Assembly (NCBI GenBank): GCA_910588825.1
Contig: CAJURF010000003.1
Coordinates: forward strand, 1-64,000
Direction: 5' to 3'
DNA from: an uncultured Lachnospiraceae bacterium
Lineage (GTDB): Bacteria > Bacillota > Clostridia > Lachnospirales > Lachnospiraceae
Length of the DNA stretch: 64,000 nucleotides
The translations under genes were made by a program, and so were the position numbers. Below the pieces are notes generated by a model. It was not told the DNA's origin, ran no database searches, and saw only the letters and a program-made list of their open reading frames with translations. How positions within the stretch are numbered: position 1 is the first letter of the stretch; each line of letters opens with the position of its first letter. This document shows positions 8,454 to 16,682 of the stretch, piece after piece.

Positions 8454-11400
8454 TTACACCCATATCTCAGCCCTGCTCCCGCCAGTCTTATCCTTGGTGA
8501 CTACAATCTGCCTGTCAATCCTCTCCTTCAGCTCTCCCACATGGGAGATAATCCCCACAAGGCGGTTTCCGTCTGTGAGGCTGGCCAGGGCGGTATATGC
8601 CTGCTGAAGTGCATCCGGGTCCAGGGAACCGAAGCCTTCGTCCACAAACATGGTCTCCATCTGTATTCCCCCGGCAGACGACTGGACTTCATCTGACAGT
8701 CCCAGCGCCAGGGACAAAGACGCGATAAAAGATTCCCCGCCGGACAATGTTTTCACACTGCGCTCAGTGCCATTATAATGGTCAATCACCCCAAGGTCCA
8801 GTCCGCTCTGGCTCTTGCTGCTGCCAGGCACCTCCCTGCGTTTCAATTCATACTGCCCGCCGGACATGATCATAAGTCTCAGATTGGCCCGCCTGATCAC
8901 CCGGTCAAAATAATTCATCTGAATATACGTCTCCAGCATGATCTTGCTTTTCCCTGCAAGGTCTCCATTCACAGTGCAGGACAAAGTGTTCAGCCACTGA
9001 TACCGGTTTTCCAGGCTTTCCAGCTCTTTGGATTTTTTCTGTAAACTGTCGTAAATGTTCTCGTTGGCAGTCCGTCTTGCATGGATTCGTTTCTGCCTGT
9101 CCAAAATCTCTTTTTTCCTGCCTGCCAGCTGGGATTGTTTCTCCAGCTCCTTTGATTTATCAATGGTCTCTGCCTCTTCCAAGCTCTTCTCCAGAGACTG
9201 GGCCTGGCCTCTCAGGTCATCTGCGGCGCTTTTGTATTGTTTGAATGCGTTTTCTGCCTCTTTCCAAGCCTGTTTCAGTGTTTCCAGTTCCTCTGACAGC
9301 TTCTGCAGACTGGCTTTTGCTTCTTTTACGCCAGTAAAACGAAGTTTCTCAGCCAGTTCTTTCGTCTGAGCAGTCTGAAGTTTCTCCTGCGCCTCATGGG
9401 ATGCAATCCGCTGTGTCAAAGCTCTGTGTCCCTCTTCCAGCTGTTTTAAGGCATCTTCTTCTGCCGGAATTTTCTGTTCCAGTTCTTCTCTTCGCTTTAC
9501 GCGGGCATTTTCTTCTTCGATCTGCTCCTCCAGTGCCGCAATCATTTTCCTCAGAGCCAGAAGCAGCGTCTCTCCCTTTGAGTCCTCCGGCATATCTTTC
9601 CACTTTTGCGCATGTTTCCCGTCTTCCAGCTGGATGTGCAGGGAATACAGCTGAGTTTCTGCCTCGATTTTTGCGTCACTGCATTTTTTATGGTGTTTTC
9701 CTGCATCTTCATAGGCTCTCAGCAGTTTGTCCATCTCTTGGTTCAGCTTTTTCTTATTTTCCTCAGCCTCTGCCGCTCCCGAAAAGGTTAAACTCTCCTC
9801 CAGTGACCGGACCTGTTCTGCCAGGGAATCTCTCTGGCTTTGTGAAGCAGCAATGACTTCTTTCAGCTGTGCAGTCTGATTCTCCAGCTGCTTTTCTTTT
9901 TCCTCCTGTTCCGGAATCTGCCCATCCAGTTCTTCTTTTTGCAGGGCTCTTTTTTCTTCGCCGTCAATCTGCTTTTTCAATTCCCCGATTTTTTTCCTGG
10001 ATGCAGACAGCAGCTTTCCCATTTCCGATTCTTCAGGCAGAGATTCCCCGAGACCCATGAATGTTTCCGCCATCTCCCGCAGCTGTTCCTCCTGCTCAGA
10101 AAGTTTTCCTCTGATTTCTCCGGCTTTTTTGCTGGCGCTCTCCGCTGTCTCCCGGGCTTTTTCATAATCATGTTTTGCCTGCTCCAGCGCTTCTTCTGTG
10201 GGCACTTCCTCCAAAATATCAGCCAGACAGGGATGATGCTCAGAACCGCAGACAGGACAGGCTTGTCCTTCCTTCAGCCCAGAGGCCAGAATCCCCGCCT
10301 GTCCATCCAGAAAGGCACGGCTCATTCTGGAGTAAGTCTGTTCCAATCTTTCTGCCTGTTCCTGTGCCTCCCCATATGCCTGCTGTCTCTCCCTCAGCTC
10401 TTCTCTTTGAGAGTCATATTTTTTCAGAGCCTTTCTGAGAGACTCCAGACTTTTCTTTTTTGCCTCCTCCTGTTCTTTCAGGCGGAGAAGCATTTCCTTC
10501 TGTTCCCCGGCACGAGCCAGCAAAGCATGTTCTTCTCTCAGTGTCTTCAGATTCTCCCGTATGGTGTCCAGCTCCTGCTGCTTTTTCGTTTCATCCTTCT
10601 TTTGCTTCCTGCCGTTCTTCTCCAGCTCCTGCTGCTTTTTGCACATTTCCTCCAGGCGGCTGTATTTGGGCAGCTCCTCTTCCAGCAGGGTCAGCTGTTT
10701 TTGAATTTCTTTCCGCCGGGATTCTCTTCCTTCTTCCTCCTGGAGTGCCTCTTTTGCCTGTTCTAATAATTTCTCTGCCTCCTGACAGCCCTTTTCGGCC
10801 TCTTGGAGTTTTCGATTCAGTTCTTCATATTCCTTTGCGTTTTCCTTTTGGCGGAGCAGCCGTTCTCTTAGCTCTCCCGCATGAGCCAGGGAAGCCCTCT
10901 CCTCTTTTTGTCTTTCAAGCTCCTCTCGTCCCTGCTCCAGTTTTTTCAGCTTCTCCCCAGCGTCCTTTCTGTCTTTTTCCAGCGTCCTGGCCAGCTTCCT
11001 AAGCTCCTGGTCCAGTTTTTCCAGACGGTCATATTCCGGCAGTTCTTCCTCCAGCATGGCCTGCTGTCTCTGGATTTCTTCCTGACGGGCTTTTTTCCCT
11101 TCTTCCAGCTGAAGTGCCTGCTGGGCCTGCTCCAGCTTCCGGGCATTTTCGTTTTCCTGCTCTTTGATTTCCTCCAGGCTTCTTTTCGTTTTCTCGTATT
11201 CTTCTGCTTTGACGATGCTGCTGTTTACTTTTTTCAAATTCTCCTCCAGTTCAGTCATCGCCTGATCTGTCTCGTCCTCTGCCGCGGCATCCTTCTGGCA
11301 CAAAGTTTCCAACAGCTCCATAACCTCTGCCATGGGAAGCTCCCCGTCTCTGGCCTTTTCCACTTTTGGCATACAGTCCTCGTTCTCATCACAGGCTATC

Positions 11401-12035
11401 TGGCTGATATACTGCTGCACGCTGTTTCTGGCGTTCTGGCACTGCCCGTACACTTCTTTTCTCTGGTCCTTGATTTTCAACTGCAGAGTCTGGTAGTACC
11501 TGGTCTGAAACAATTCCCGGAAAATTTTCTGCCGTTCCATGGTATCTGCCAGAAGCAGCTTCATAAAATCCCCCTGTGCCAGCATGACGATCTGGGAAAA
11601 CTGCCTTCTGTCCACCCCCAGGATCTCCCGCACAGCTGTATCCACTTCCCTTTTCTTCGTAATGACTTTCCCATCTGGGCCAATCAGCTCTACATTTGCC
11701 AGTTCTTTGGTGATTTTATTTCCTCTCTTTGCCGGGCGCTGGTATTCGGGATTTCTTTTGATCTGATACTCTTTTCCCCCATGGGAAAAGGTCAGCTCCA
11801 CCTCTGTGGGGGTATCAGAAGACGCATATTTGGAACGGAGCATGGAGGGCTCCCGGTTTTCCCCGCTGGCATCTCCGTAGAGGGCAAATGTAATGGCATC
11901 AAAAATGGTGGTTTTGCCCGCCCCGGTATCTCCGGCTATCAGATACAGCCCGCACTCTCCCAGACGCTCCATGGAAAGCTCCACTCTTCCCGCATAGGGT
12001 CCAAACGCTGACATCACCAGTTTTAACGGCCTCAT
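8454..12035 (-). CDS. sbcC: Exonuclease SbcCD subunit C (Rad50-like ATPase)
   Basis: 1193 residues. The ATP-binding head is split between the two ends: Walker A GDTGAGKTTIFD near residue 35, then signature LSGGESFIASLSLALG and Walker B METMFVDEGFGSLD near the C-terminus. Two long coiled-coil arms meet at a zinc hook, CPVCGSEHHPC, at about residue 590. With SbcD it opens DNA hairpins and trims protein-blocked ends. The start is the ATG at 12035 behind GGAGGAG, and it overlaps the sbcD stop as ATGA. Both arms contain an internal duplication: LEEELPxYxRLE recurs at about 328 and 451 in the first arm, and xxIPxxEExxKQLE at about 703 and 852 in the second. That makes the rod longer than E. coli SbcC (1048 residues). 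Confidence 0.97.
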   Translation of the reverse strand: MRPLKLVMSAFGPYAGRVELSMERLGECGLYLIAGDTGAGKTTIFDAITFALYGDASGENREPSMLRSKYASSDTPTEVELTFSHGGKEYQIKRNPEYQRPAKRGNKITKELANVELIGPDGKVITKKREVDTAVREILGVDRRQFSQIVMLAQGDFMKLLLADTMERQKIFRELFQTRYYQTLQLKIKDQRKEVYGQCQNARNSVQQYISQIACDENEDCMPKVEKARDGELPMAEVMELLETLCQKDAAAEDETDQAMTELEENLKKVNSSIVKAEEYEKTKRSLEEIKEQENENARKLEQAQQALQLEEGKKARQEEIQRQQAMLEEELPEYDRLEKLDQELRKLARTLEKDRKDAGEKLKKLEQGREELERQKEERASLAHAGELRERLLRQKENAKEYEELNRKLQEAEKGCQEAEKLLEQAKEALQEEEGRESRRKEIQKQLTLLEEELPKYSRLEEMCKKQQELEKNGRKQKKDETKKQQELDTIRENLKTLREEHALLARAGEQKEMLLRLKEQEEAKKKSLESLRKALKKYDSQREELRERQQAYGEAQEQAERLEQTYSRMSRAFLDGQAGILASGLKEGQACPVCGSEHHPCLADILEEVPTEEALEQAKHDYEKARETAESASKKAGEIRGKLSEQEEQLREMAETFMGLGESLPEESEMGKLLSASRKKIGELKKQIDGEEKRALQKEELDGQIPEQEEKEKQLENQTAQLKEVIAASQSQRDSLAEQVRSLEESLTFSGAAEAEENKKKLNQEMDKLLRAYEDAGKHHKKCSDAKIEAETQLYSLHIQLEDGKHAQKWKDMPEDSKGETLLLALRKMIAALEEQIEEENARVKRREELEQKIPAEEDALKQLEEGHRALTQRIASHEAQEKLQTAQTKELAEKLRFTGVKEAKASLQKLSEELETLKQAWKEAENAFKQYKSAADDLRGQAQSLEKSLEEAETIDKSKELEKQSQLAGRKKEILDRQKRIHARRTANENIYDSLQKKSKELESLENRYQWLNTLSCTVNGDLAGKSKIMLETYIQMNYFDRVIRRANLRLMIMSGGQYELKRREVPGSSKSQSGLDLGVIDHYNGTERSVKTLSGGESFIASLSLALGLSDEVQSSAGGIQMETMFVDEGFGSLDPDALQQAYTALASLTDGNRLVGIISHVGELKERIDRQIVVTKDKTGGSRAEIWV

Positions 12036-13168
12036 ATTTTCTCCTCCCATATTTTCTCAATCAGGCCTGACGCAAATGCAATCTGTTCTTCGCTCATATC
12101 CTGATGATTCTGCTGTCTGTAAAATTCCTCCAGAAGTTCCAGGGGCGTCTTCCCCCTTCTATCCTCTTCCTCAGTAATCTCTGTGCTCCCCTGGGTGCGC
12201 TTATTGTCATAATCCAGCTTCATCAGATTGGGATAAATGACCCGCAGCTTTGCCATGGCATCCAGAATATCATCTTCATCCGTAAGGGTGATATGAATGT
12301 AATCTTCCAATGCCGTCCCTGCATAATTTTCTCTGCTGGCCAGTTCCTCATAAGTTCCCTTCAGTTCCCTCATATCACGCTGGGGAATCAGCTCTCTGGT
12401 CCGAATCTGCAGATTCCCCTTTTCCATGAGTTCTGCAATGGTGGCGGATTTGCAGTGGGCTGCCTCAGAAAAAGAATACTTCAGCGGCGTGCCGCAATAG
12501 CGCACACTGTCCCTGCCTATATGCTGAGGCCCGTGGATATGCCCCAGGGCCACATAGTCAAAGGCATCAAACACCGACACATCCACATTGTCTATACCGC
12601 CCACAGAAATTTCCTCCGACTCAGAACGCTTCGCCCCTGTCACAAACTGATGGGCTATGAGAACATTCCGCTGGCTTTCGTCCACCTCCATATGAGAGAC
12701 TGCTGTACGAAGGGCGTCTGTATAGGACTCCGCAGGCTCGTCCGGAAACGCCCTGCGCACATGCACCGGCTTGATAAAGGGAAGCAGGAAGATATTCACC
12801 GTTCCATATGTATCCTCCAGGGAAATGGGCTCCACACAGCCGTCATAGACAGGGGAAATATAAATGCCGCTGTGGCTGATCAGTTCCGAGGCAAATGCCA
12901 GCCGCTCCGGAGAATCATGATTCCCGCTGATTACAAACACCCGCTGATGCCTTTGTGCCATCTGGTTGAGAAAATCATTAAAAAGTCCTACCGCCTCCAC
13001 AGAGGGCACCGATTTATCATACACATCCCCTGCGATGAAAATACCGTCCGGTTTCTCGTCCTCTGTGATTTCTATGATTTGATCCAATATGTGTTTCTGG
13101 TCTTCTGCCATGGAAATTTCATTTACCCGCTTTCCAAGATGAAGATCTGATAAATGTAGAAATTTCAC
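12032..13168 (-). CDS. sbcD: Exonuclease SbcCD subunit D (Mre11-like nuclease)
   Basis: 378 residues. All metallophosphoesterase motifs are present: LSDLHLGKR near the N-terminus, FIAGDVYDK (about 46-54), VISGNHDSPERL (about 79-90), LIAHQFV and LGHIHGPQ. The C-terminal cap domain is of normal length. It cuts DNA as the Mn-dependent partner of SbcC, whose gene overlaps by 4 bases. The start is the ATG at 13168 (MKFLHLSDLHLG), which is the family norm. Confidence 0.97.
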   Translation of the reverse strand: MKFLHLSDLHLGKRVNEISMAEDQKHILDQIIEITEDEKPDGIFIAGDVYDKSVPSVEAVGLFNDFLNQMAQRHQRVFVISGNHDSPERLAFASELISHSGIYISPVYDGCVEPISLEDTYGTVNIFLLPFIKPVHVRRAFPDEPAESYTDALRTAVSHMEVDESQRNVLIAHQFVTGAKRSESEEISVGGIDNVDVSVFDAFDYVALGHIHGPQHIGRDSVRYCGTPLKYSFSEAAHCKSATIAELMEKGNLQIRTRELIPQRDMRELKGTYEELASRENYAGTALEDYIHITLTDEDDILDAMAKLRVIYPNLMKLDYDNKRTQGSTEITEEEDRRGKTPLELLEEFYRQQNHQDMSEEQIAFASGLIEKIWEEKI

Positions 13169-13224
13169 TGATTATGCCACCACCTTTATCATATTCTGGA
13201 CATATGCTTTTCTATAAACTCCTC

Positions 13225-13251
13225 AAAAGCCGTGGGAAACCCACGGCTTTT
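13225..13251. terminator. Bidirectional hairpin terminator
   Basis: AAAAGCCGTGGG (13225-13236) and CCCACGGCTTTT (13240-13251) form a perfect 12-bp stem with an AAA loop. It lies between the sbcD start and the stop of the membrane-protein gene at 13302. Confidence 0.85.
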
Positions 13252-13301
13252 CTAATTTATGCCTATATGCTGTATAAAATATGTAAATGACTGTTACGCC
13301 C

Positions 13302-13760
13302 TCATCTCAGGTTTTCCCGTATGACCTGATCATAATCTTGTATTTGCTTTACTATATTATATATATTCTTTTCTTCTTCAACATCAAACAAATATTTTGT
13401 CATAATCTTAGGTAATACGATAAAAACCGTCATCATAGCCGCCATTGACGATATGATAGTTACCACTGTTTCCAAATATCCTGCTTCGATTTTTCCGTTG
13501 GCTGCCCACCATAGAACAGCACAAAATACAACAAATATCCCAACCAGAGTCCCCATGGATACAAGCAGAAATATAACTCTGAATACCAATTTTATCCAAA
13601 GCACTTTTTTAGTATTTGAAACATAAGCATCCAGAACTTCACTGTATTTCTTATTCCGCTCTTTCATCCTTATACGGTCATCGTTTTGCAATTCGTCATC
13701 ACTGCTAATATCCGAATACACGTTTTTCACAAACTGATGAAATAATTTTTCTGCATCCAT
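13302..13760 (-). CDS. Two-helix membrane protein paired with an ImmA/IrrE protease
   Basis: 152 residues. A charged cytosolic N-terminus of about 60 residues, rich in Asp/Lys/Arg, is followed by two transmembrane helices (about 66-93 and 99-122) and a short charged tail (KQIQDYDQVIRENLR). It has no signal peptide, catalytic motif or recognised domain. It starts 10 bases after the ImmA/IrrE-like gene and is surely co-transcribed with it. A small membrane protein next to a regulatory protease could be an effector, a toxin or a protease substrate, as in some toxin-antitoxin and defence pairs. None of these roles is shown by the sequence. Confidence 0.65.
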   Translation of the reverse strand: MDAEKLFHQFVKNVYSDISSDDELQNDDRIRMKERNKKYSEVLDAYVSNTKKVLWIKLVFRVIFLLVSMGTLVGIFVVFCAVLWWAANGKIEAGYLETVVTIISSMAAMMTVFIVLPKIMTKYLFDVEEEKNIYNIVKQIQDYDQVIRENLR

Positions 13761-13770
13761 TGAAAATCCC

Positions 13771-14394
13771 TCATACCTGCAGTGATAATTCAGCTATTCT
13801 CCGTTTAACCGCCTCGTGGGACACCTGAAATATACTAGATAAATTATCAACAGTCAGATATAAATTATTTTCCACAACTGCCTGCTTAAATTTTTCTCTA
13901 AAAATCCCTTCCGGCATCAATAAATTTGCAGCAAAATAATTTGCACGCCTCTCGCTTTCTGATTCATCCTCTTTTGTATTGTATGCGTTGTAATAGGTAA
14001 TACTATTTGAAACATCAAAGTCAAATAAATAATGGGCTAACTCATGTGCCATAGTAAATCTCTGGTGTCCAATATTATCTTTAGAATTTATAGCTATTAC
14101 CTTGTCCGATTTGAATTCCTTTTTTAAAGCGTCATCAATTGCCACTATTCCTGAGATCTCATCTTCCATTTTCCCTGATACAACTTGGAATTCCAATGAT
14201 TTCATAATAGCAACAATAGGAACAGGAACCTTTTTGATACCAAGACCGCCTAATATTATCTTAGTGACACTGGGCATATCTTCAAGAACATATCTTTTTT
14301 CATGATTTTCACCCTGTATATTTTTACATATTTCTTTCATCTTTTGCATTTGTCTATCCATAATCATCCCCTGCCATAATTTTCCCACGCCCAT
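13771..14394 (-). CDS. ImmA/IrrE-family metallo-endopeptidase
   Basis: 207 residues behind GGAGGT. The zinc-protease motif HELAH (in FTMAHELAHYLFDF) is intact, and ESERRANYFAANLLMP supplies the downstream acidic ligand and the conserved helix of the family. The C-terminal 35 residues (LTVDNLSSIFQVSHEAVKRRI) look like a small helix-turn-helix. Family members (ImmA of ICEBs1, IrrE of Deinococcus) cleave DNA-binding repressors under stress. No Xre-type repressor is adjacent; the only partner is the membrane protein downstream. The promoter contains an inverted repeat, so it is probably regulated. Confidence 0.85.
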   Translation of the reverse strand: MGVGKLWQGMIMDRQMQKMKEICKNIQGENHEKRYVLEDMPSVTKIILGGLGIKKVPVPIVAIMKSLEFQVVSGKMEDEISGIVAIDDALKKEFKSDKVIAINSKDNIGHQRFTMAHELAHYLFDFDVSNSITYYNAYNTKEDESESERRANYFAANLLMPEGIFREKFKQAVVENNLYLTVDNLSSIFQVSHEAVKRRIAELSLQV

Positions 14395-14438
14395 ACAACA
14401 CCTCCGCAGAAAATATTGTAAGGGAAATCTATGAAAAA

Positions 14439-14486
14439 TTTTGTTGTATCTAGGTATAATTATAACAAAACTGTATTTTTTTGCAA
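14439..14486 (-). promoter_or_regulatory. Promoter of the ImmA/IrrE-membrane protein operon with inverted repeat
   Basis: On the minus strand TTGCAA (14481-14486) and TATAAT (14459-14464) are 16 bases apart. TTTTGTT (14439-14445) and AACAAAA (14464-14470) are inverted repeats that flank the -10 box, a plausible operator. Confidence 0.5.
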
Positions 14487-14527
14487 CTTTTTTTGACTTT
14501 TTCCGCCTATAGCAGCCTATCTGAACA

Positions 14528-15415
14528 TCACCGTTCCAGCATATATCTCTGAAAAATCAACGCATTTTTCACATCCCGGTCAAGTGCTTCTTCTGAAGTA
14601 TCCTCTACAATCTCTCTCCAGACCTTAATATCTCTGCCCACGGTTCCGCCTGGAATCACAAAAGGTTCCATCACCACGGCCCCGTCATATCCAATATCTT
14701 TTAAGGCATCGTGAATCTCTCTCCACGGCGTCCTGCCCTGTCCGGGGACCATCCGGTTGCACTCCCCAGTGTGGAAATGGCCCAGCAGATCTCCCGCCGT
14801 CCGGATGGCATCTCCGATGCTCAGCTCCTCAATATTCATATGGAAGGTATCCAGCATCACTTTTACATTTACGGCCGCAGGTTCCAGCTGGCGGACAGCC
14901 TTCACAAACGCTGTCCCTTCTTTCGATGTATTCAGCACATGATTCTCAAACCGGTTCAGAACCTCCATGCCGATGGTCTTTACCCCATAGTCCAGACCTA
15001 TTTTTGCTAATTTCGCAATGCCTTCCACGCCCCGCTCCCAGTCGCCTTTTTTATCTACCGGTCTGCTGTAGTCAATGGGCCAGCAGGAATAAATGGCCCC
15101 GCCGATTAAATCAGCGTCGATTTTCTCCATCCGGCAGAACAGATCTTTATAAAATTCCAGACCATGAGCCCGCACATCCGGGTCAGCGGAAGCAATATTA
15201 TTTTTCGGGTCCGGCCCATATCCCACTGTGAGACGGATATTATGCTCCTGGGCACATTTTTTCAAACTGCTCAATTTCTCATCCGTATACTGTGGCAGCG
15301 GCCCGGCGGCGATTTCCAAAATATCAAATCCCAGACCGGCGGCCTTTTTCACATAATGCTGATAATCCCCGTCCCATTCTCTCTCCCAGTATGCGTAATA
15401 AATTCCATGCTGCAT
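14528..15415 (-). CDS. D-allulose (D-psicose) 3-epimerase
   Basis: 295 residues, a TIM-barrel sugar epimerase. From memory it closely follows the Clostridium cellulolyticum D-psicose 3-epimerase along its whole length (MxHGIYYAYWE..., WPIDYSRPVDKKGDWER, VLNRFENH, MLDTFHMNIEE, HTGECNR, VVMEPFV). The metal and catalytic residues line up as E151, D189, H215 and E250. It interconverts D-fructose and D-allulose and acts on related ketoses such as tagatose and sorbose. It stands alone between two terminated units and has no kinase or transporter next to it, so its physiological substrate is open. Confidence 0.92.
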   Translation of the reverse strand: MQHGIYYAYWEREWDGDYQHYVKKAAGLGFDILEIAAGPLPQYTDEKLSSLKKCAQEHNIRLTVGYGPDPKNNIASADPDVRAHGLEFYKDLFCRMEKIDADLIGGAIYSCWPIDYSRPVDKKGDWERGVEGIAKLAKIGLDYGVKTIGMEVLNRFENHVLNTSKEGTAFVKAVRQLEPAAVNVKVMLDTFHMNIEELSIGDAIRTAGDLLGHFHTGECNRMVPGQGRTPWREIHDALKDIGYDGAVVMEPFVIPGGTVGRDIKVWREIVEDTSEEALDRDVKNALIFQRYMLER

Positions 15416-15593
15416 ATTTTTCTCCTCCTTGTTTCCTATCCATATTCTCGAAGTCTCTTTGTTCCTGATTTTGTGAGATGATTTTTGTCATTTCTACATA
15501 AATTTATGAGGCGTGCAAAGTGTGTCCGTTGATTAGATCTATGTCAATTATATCTTCACAGCTGTTTTTTGTCAATTTGTCTGCCCATATAGG

Positions 15594-15624
15594 AAAACTC
15601 CGGGACAGAACATCCCGGAGTTTT
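15594..15624. terminator. Hairpin terminator after the His-rich protein gene
   Basis: AAAACTCCGGGA (15594-15605) and TCCCGGAGTTTT (15613-15624) form a perfect 12-bp stem with a 7-base loop. It ends the minus-strand UroD/COG0523/His-rich operon. The remaining 178 bases up to the epimerase start are AT-rich, with nothing recognised. Confidence 0.85.
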
Positions 15625-15627
15625 TCT

Positions 15628-16062
15628 TTAAACCCTTTCTATATCTTTTAATATTTGATTTATCTTTTCACACATTTTTCTTTCATCTGCAAAGAGAACT
15701 ATACAAGCCAATTCCAGTTTTACAACCGGGTGTATACTTTCTATCACACTGCATTCATTACCCACAGCCGACACCATGGCAGATCTTGGCTCATCTGTCA
15801 CATATCCTTTGATATGCCCCGCCAGCCATCCATTCTTATCCACCCAGACGGCAAGTTCCTTCAGCGCTTTCTTCACGGCTGTCTGCACTTTTTCATATAA
15901 TATTGGAAACTCTCTTACTGCGCTGAAAATCACCGCTTCCCCGTGATAAGAAATATGTATTCCCAACAGCTCTTTCTCCCCTTCATGCACATGCCCGTGA
16001 TCATGGCTGCAGCAATGCTCATGGCCTTCTGAATGTAATAGTGATTCTGAATGTTCACACAT
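15628..16062 (-). CDS. Histidine-rich protein, partner of the COG0523 GTPase
   Basis: 144 residues. The first 32 residues are a metal-binding cluster of His and Cys (CEHSESLLHSEGHEHCC, HDHGHVHEG). The rest is a compact alpha/beta domain with no motif I know (IKGYVTDEPRSAMVSAVGNE). The gene overlaps the COG0523 gene by 8 bases, so the two are translationally coupled. His-rich tails or partners are typical of G3E-family metal chaperones such as HypB, UreE/UreG and zinc-handling COG0523 proteins. Here the His-rich part is on a separate polypeptide. Binding of zinc, nickel or cobalt is inferred. Confidence 0.7.
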   Translation of the reverse strand: MCEHSESLLHSEGHEHCCSHDHGHVHEGEKELLGIHISYHGEAVIFSAVREFPILYEKVQTAVKKALKELAVWVDKNGWLAGHIKGYVTDEPRSAMVSAVGNECSVIESIHPVVKLELACIVLFADERKMCEKINQILKDIERV

Positions 16063-16681
16063 GGCCAGCCTCCCATCTTTTCATCTGTTCTTCCCAAAAT
16101 GCTGCACCCAGATTATCTTTTATAGATTTCTCACAAATTTGGGCTGTCACATGCAGTTCTTGCAAAGATTCCCGTATCTGAAGCAGCTGATGGCCAGTAA
16201 CCAAGTCAATTTTATTGATGATAATCAGATTCGCTTTTTTTATCTGTGCTGCGGCAAACTGCGGCATGGCTTTCACAAGACGTGTCCAGCGGCCGGCGTC
16301 AATCAGCGTGAGAATTACGGCATCTATCTGTAATTCCGTATAAAGCGTCTTCCAGACAGAATCCGGGTATGCCAGACCAGTGGTTTCTATAAGCAGCCAT
16401 TGGGGATTGTACTCTTCTTTGATGCCCTGCACCTGCTCCACAAGCTGAGCGGAACTGGAACAGCAGATACAGCCGGACAGCATTTCTCTGACCTTAAAAC
16501 CGGTTCTGGATAACAGACGGTTATCAATCCCGGTATTGCTGATCTCATTTTCTAAAATCACAGCCGGAATCTGCGCAGATGTGCTGTCCCCTGCATTTTT
16601 ATTTCCCAGATATTGAGCCAGCTGCATAAGCGCCGTAGTCTTTCCTGAACCCAGAAACCCTCCAATAATCAGTACTTTCAT
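16055..16681 (-). CDS. COG0523 / CobW-like G3E-family GTPase (metallochaperone)
   Basis: 208 residues. Walker A is GFLGSGKTT (residues 8-16), the COG0523 metal motif is GCICC (70-74), the switch region is LIETTG (97-102) and the base-specificity motif is NKID (156-159). The protein ends soon after the GTPase core and lacks the CobW C-terminal domain usual in longer members. The start at 16681 is one base past the UroD-like gene stop. An upstream in-frame Met lies inside that gene and is less likely. Placed between a UroD-type methyltransferase with a Cys/His metal site and a His-rich protein, it may load the metal into the methyltransferase or reactivate its corrinoid partner. That is inference from context. 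Confidence 0.85.
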   Translation of the reverse strand: MKVLIIGGFLGSGKTTALMQLAQYLGNKNAGDSTSAQIPAVILENEISNTGIDNRLLSRTGFKVREMLSGCICCSSSAQLVEQVQGIKEEYNPQWLLIETTGLAYPDSVWKTLYTELQIDAVILTLIDAGRWTRLVKAMPQFAAAQIKKANLIIINKIDLVTGHQLLQIRESLQELHVTAQICEKSIKDNLGAAFWEEQMKRWEAGHV

Positions 16682-16682
16682 A

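Noticed and set aside
9401..12011. Several long open frames on the plus strand opposite sbcC
   Set aside because: They lack ribosome sites and have Phe/Leu/Gln/Pro-rich compositions typical of the antisense of Glu/Lys/Arg-rich coiled-coil codons. sbcC itself is certain.
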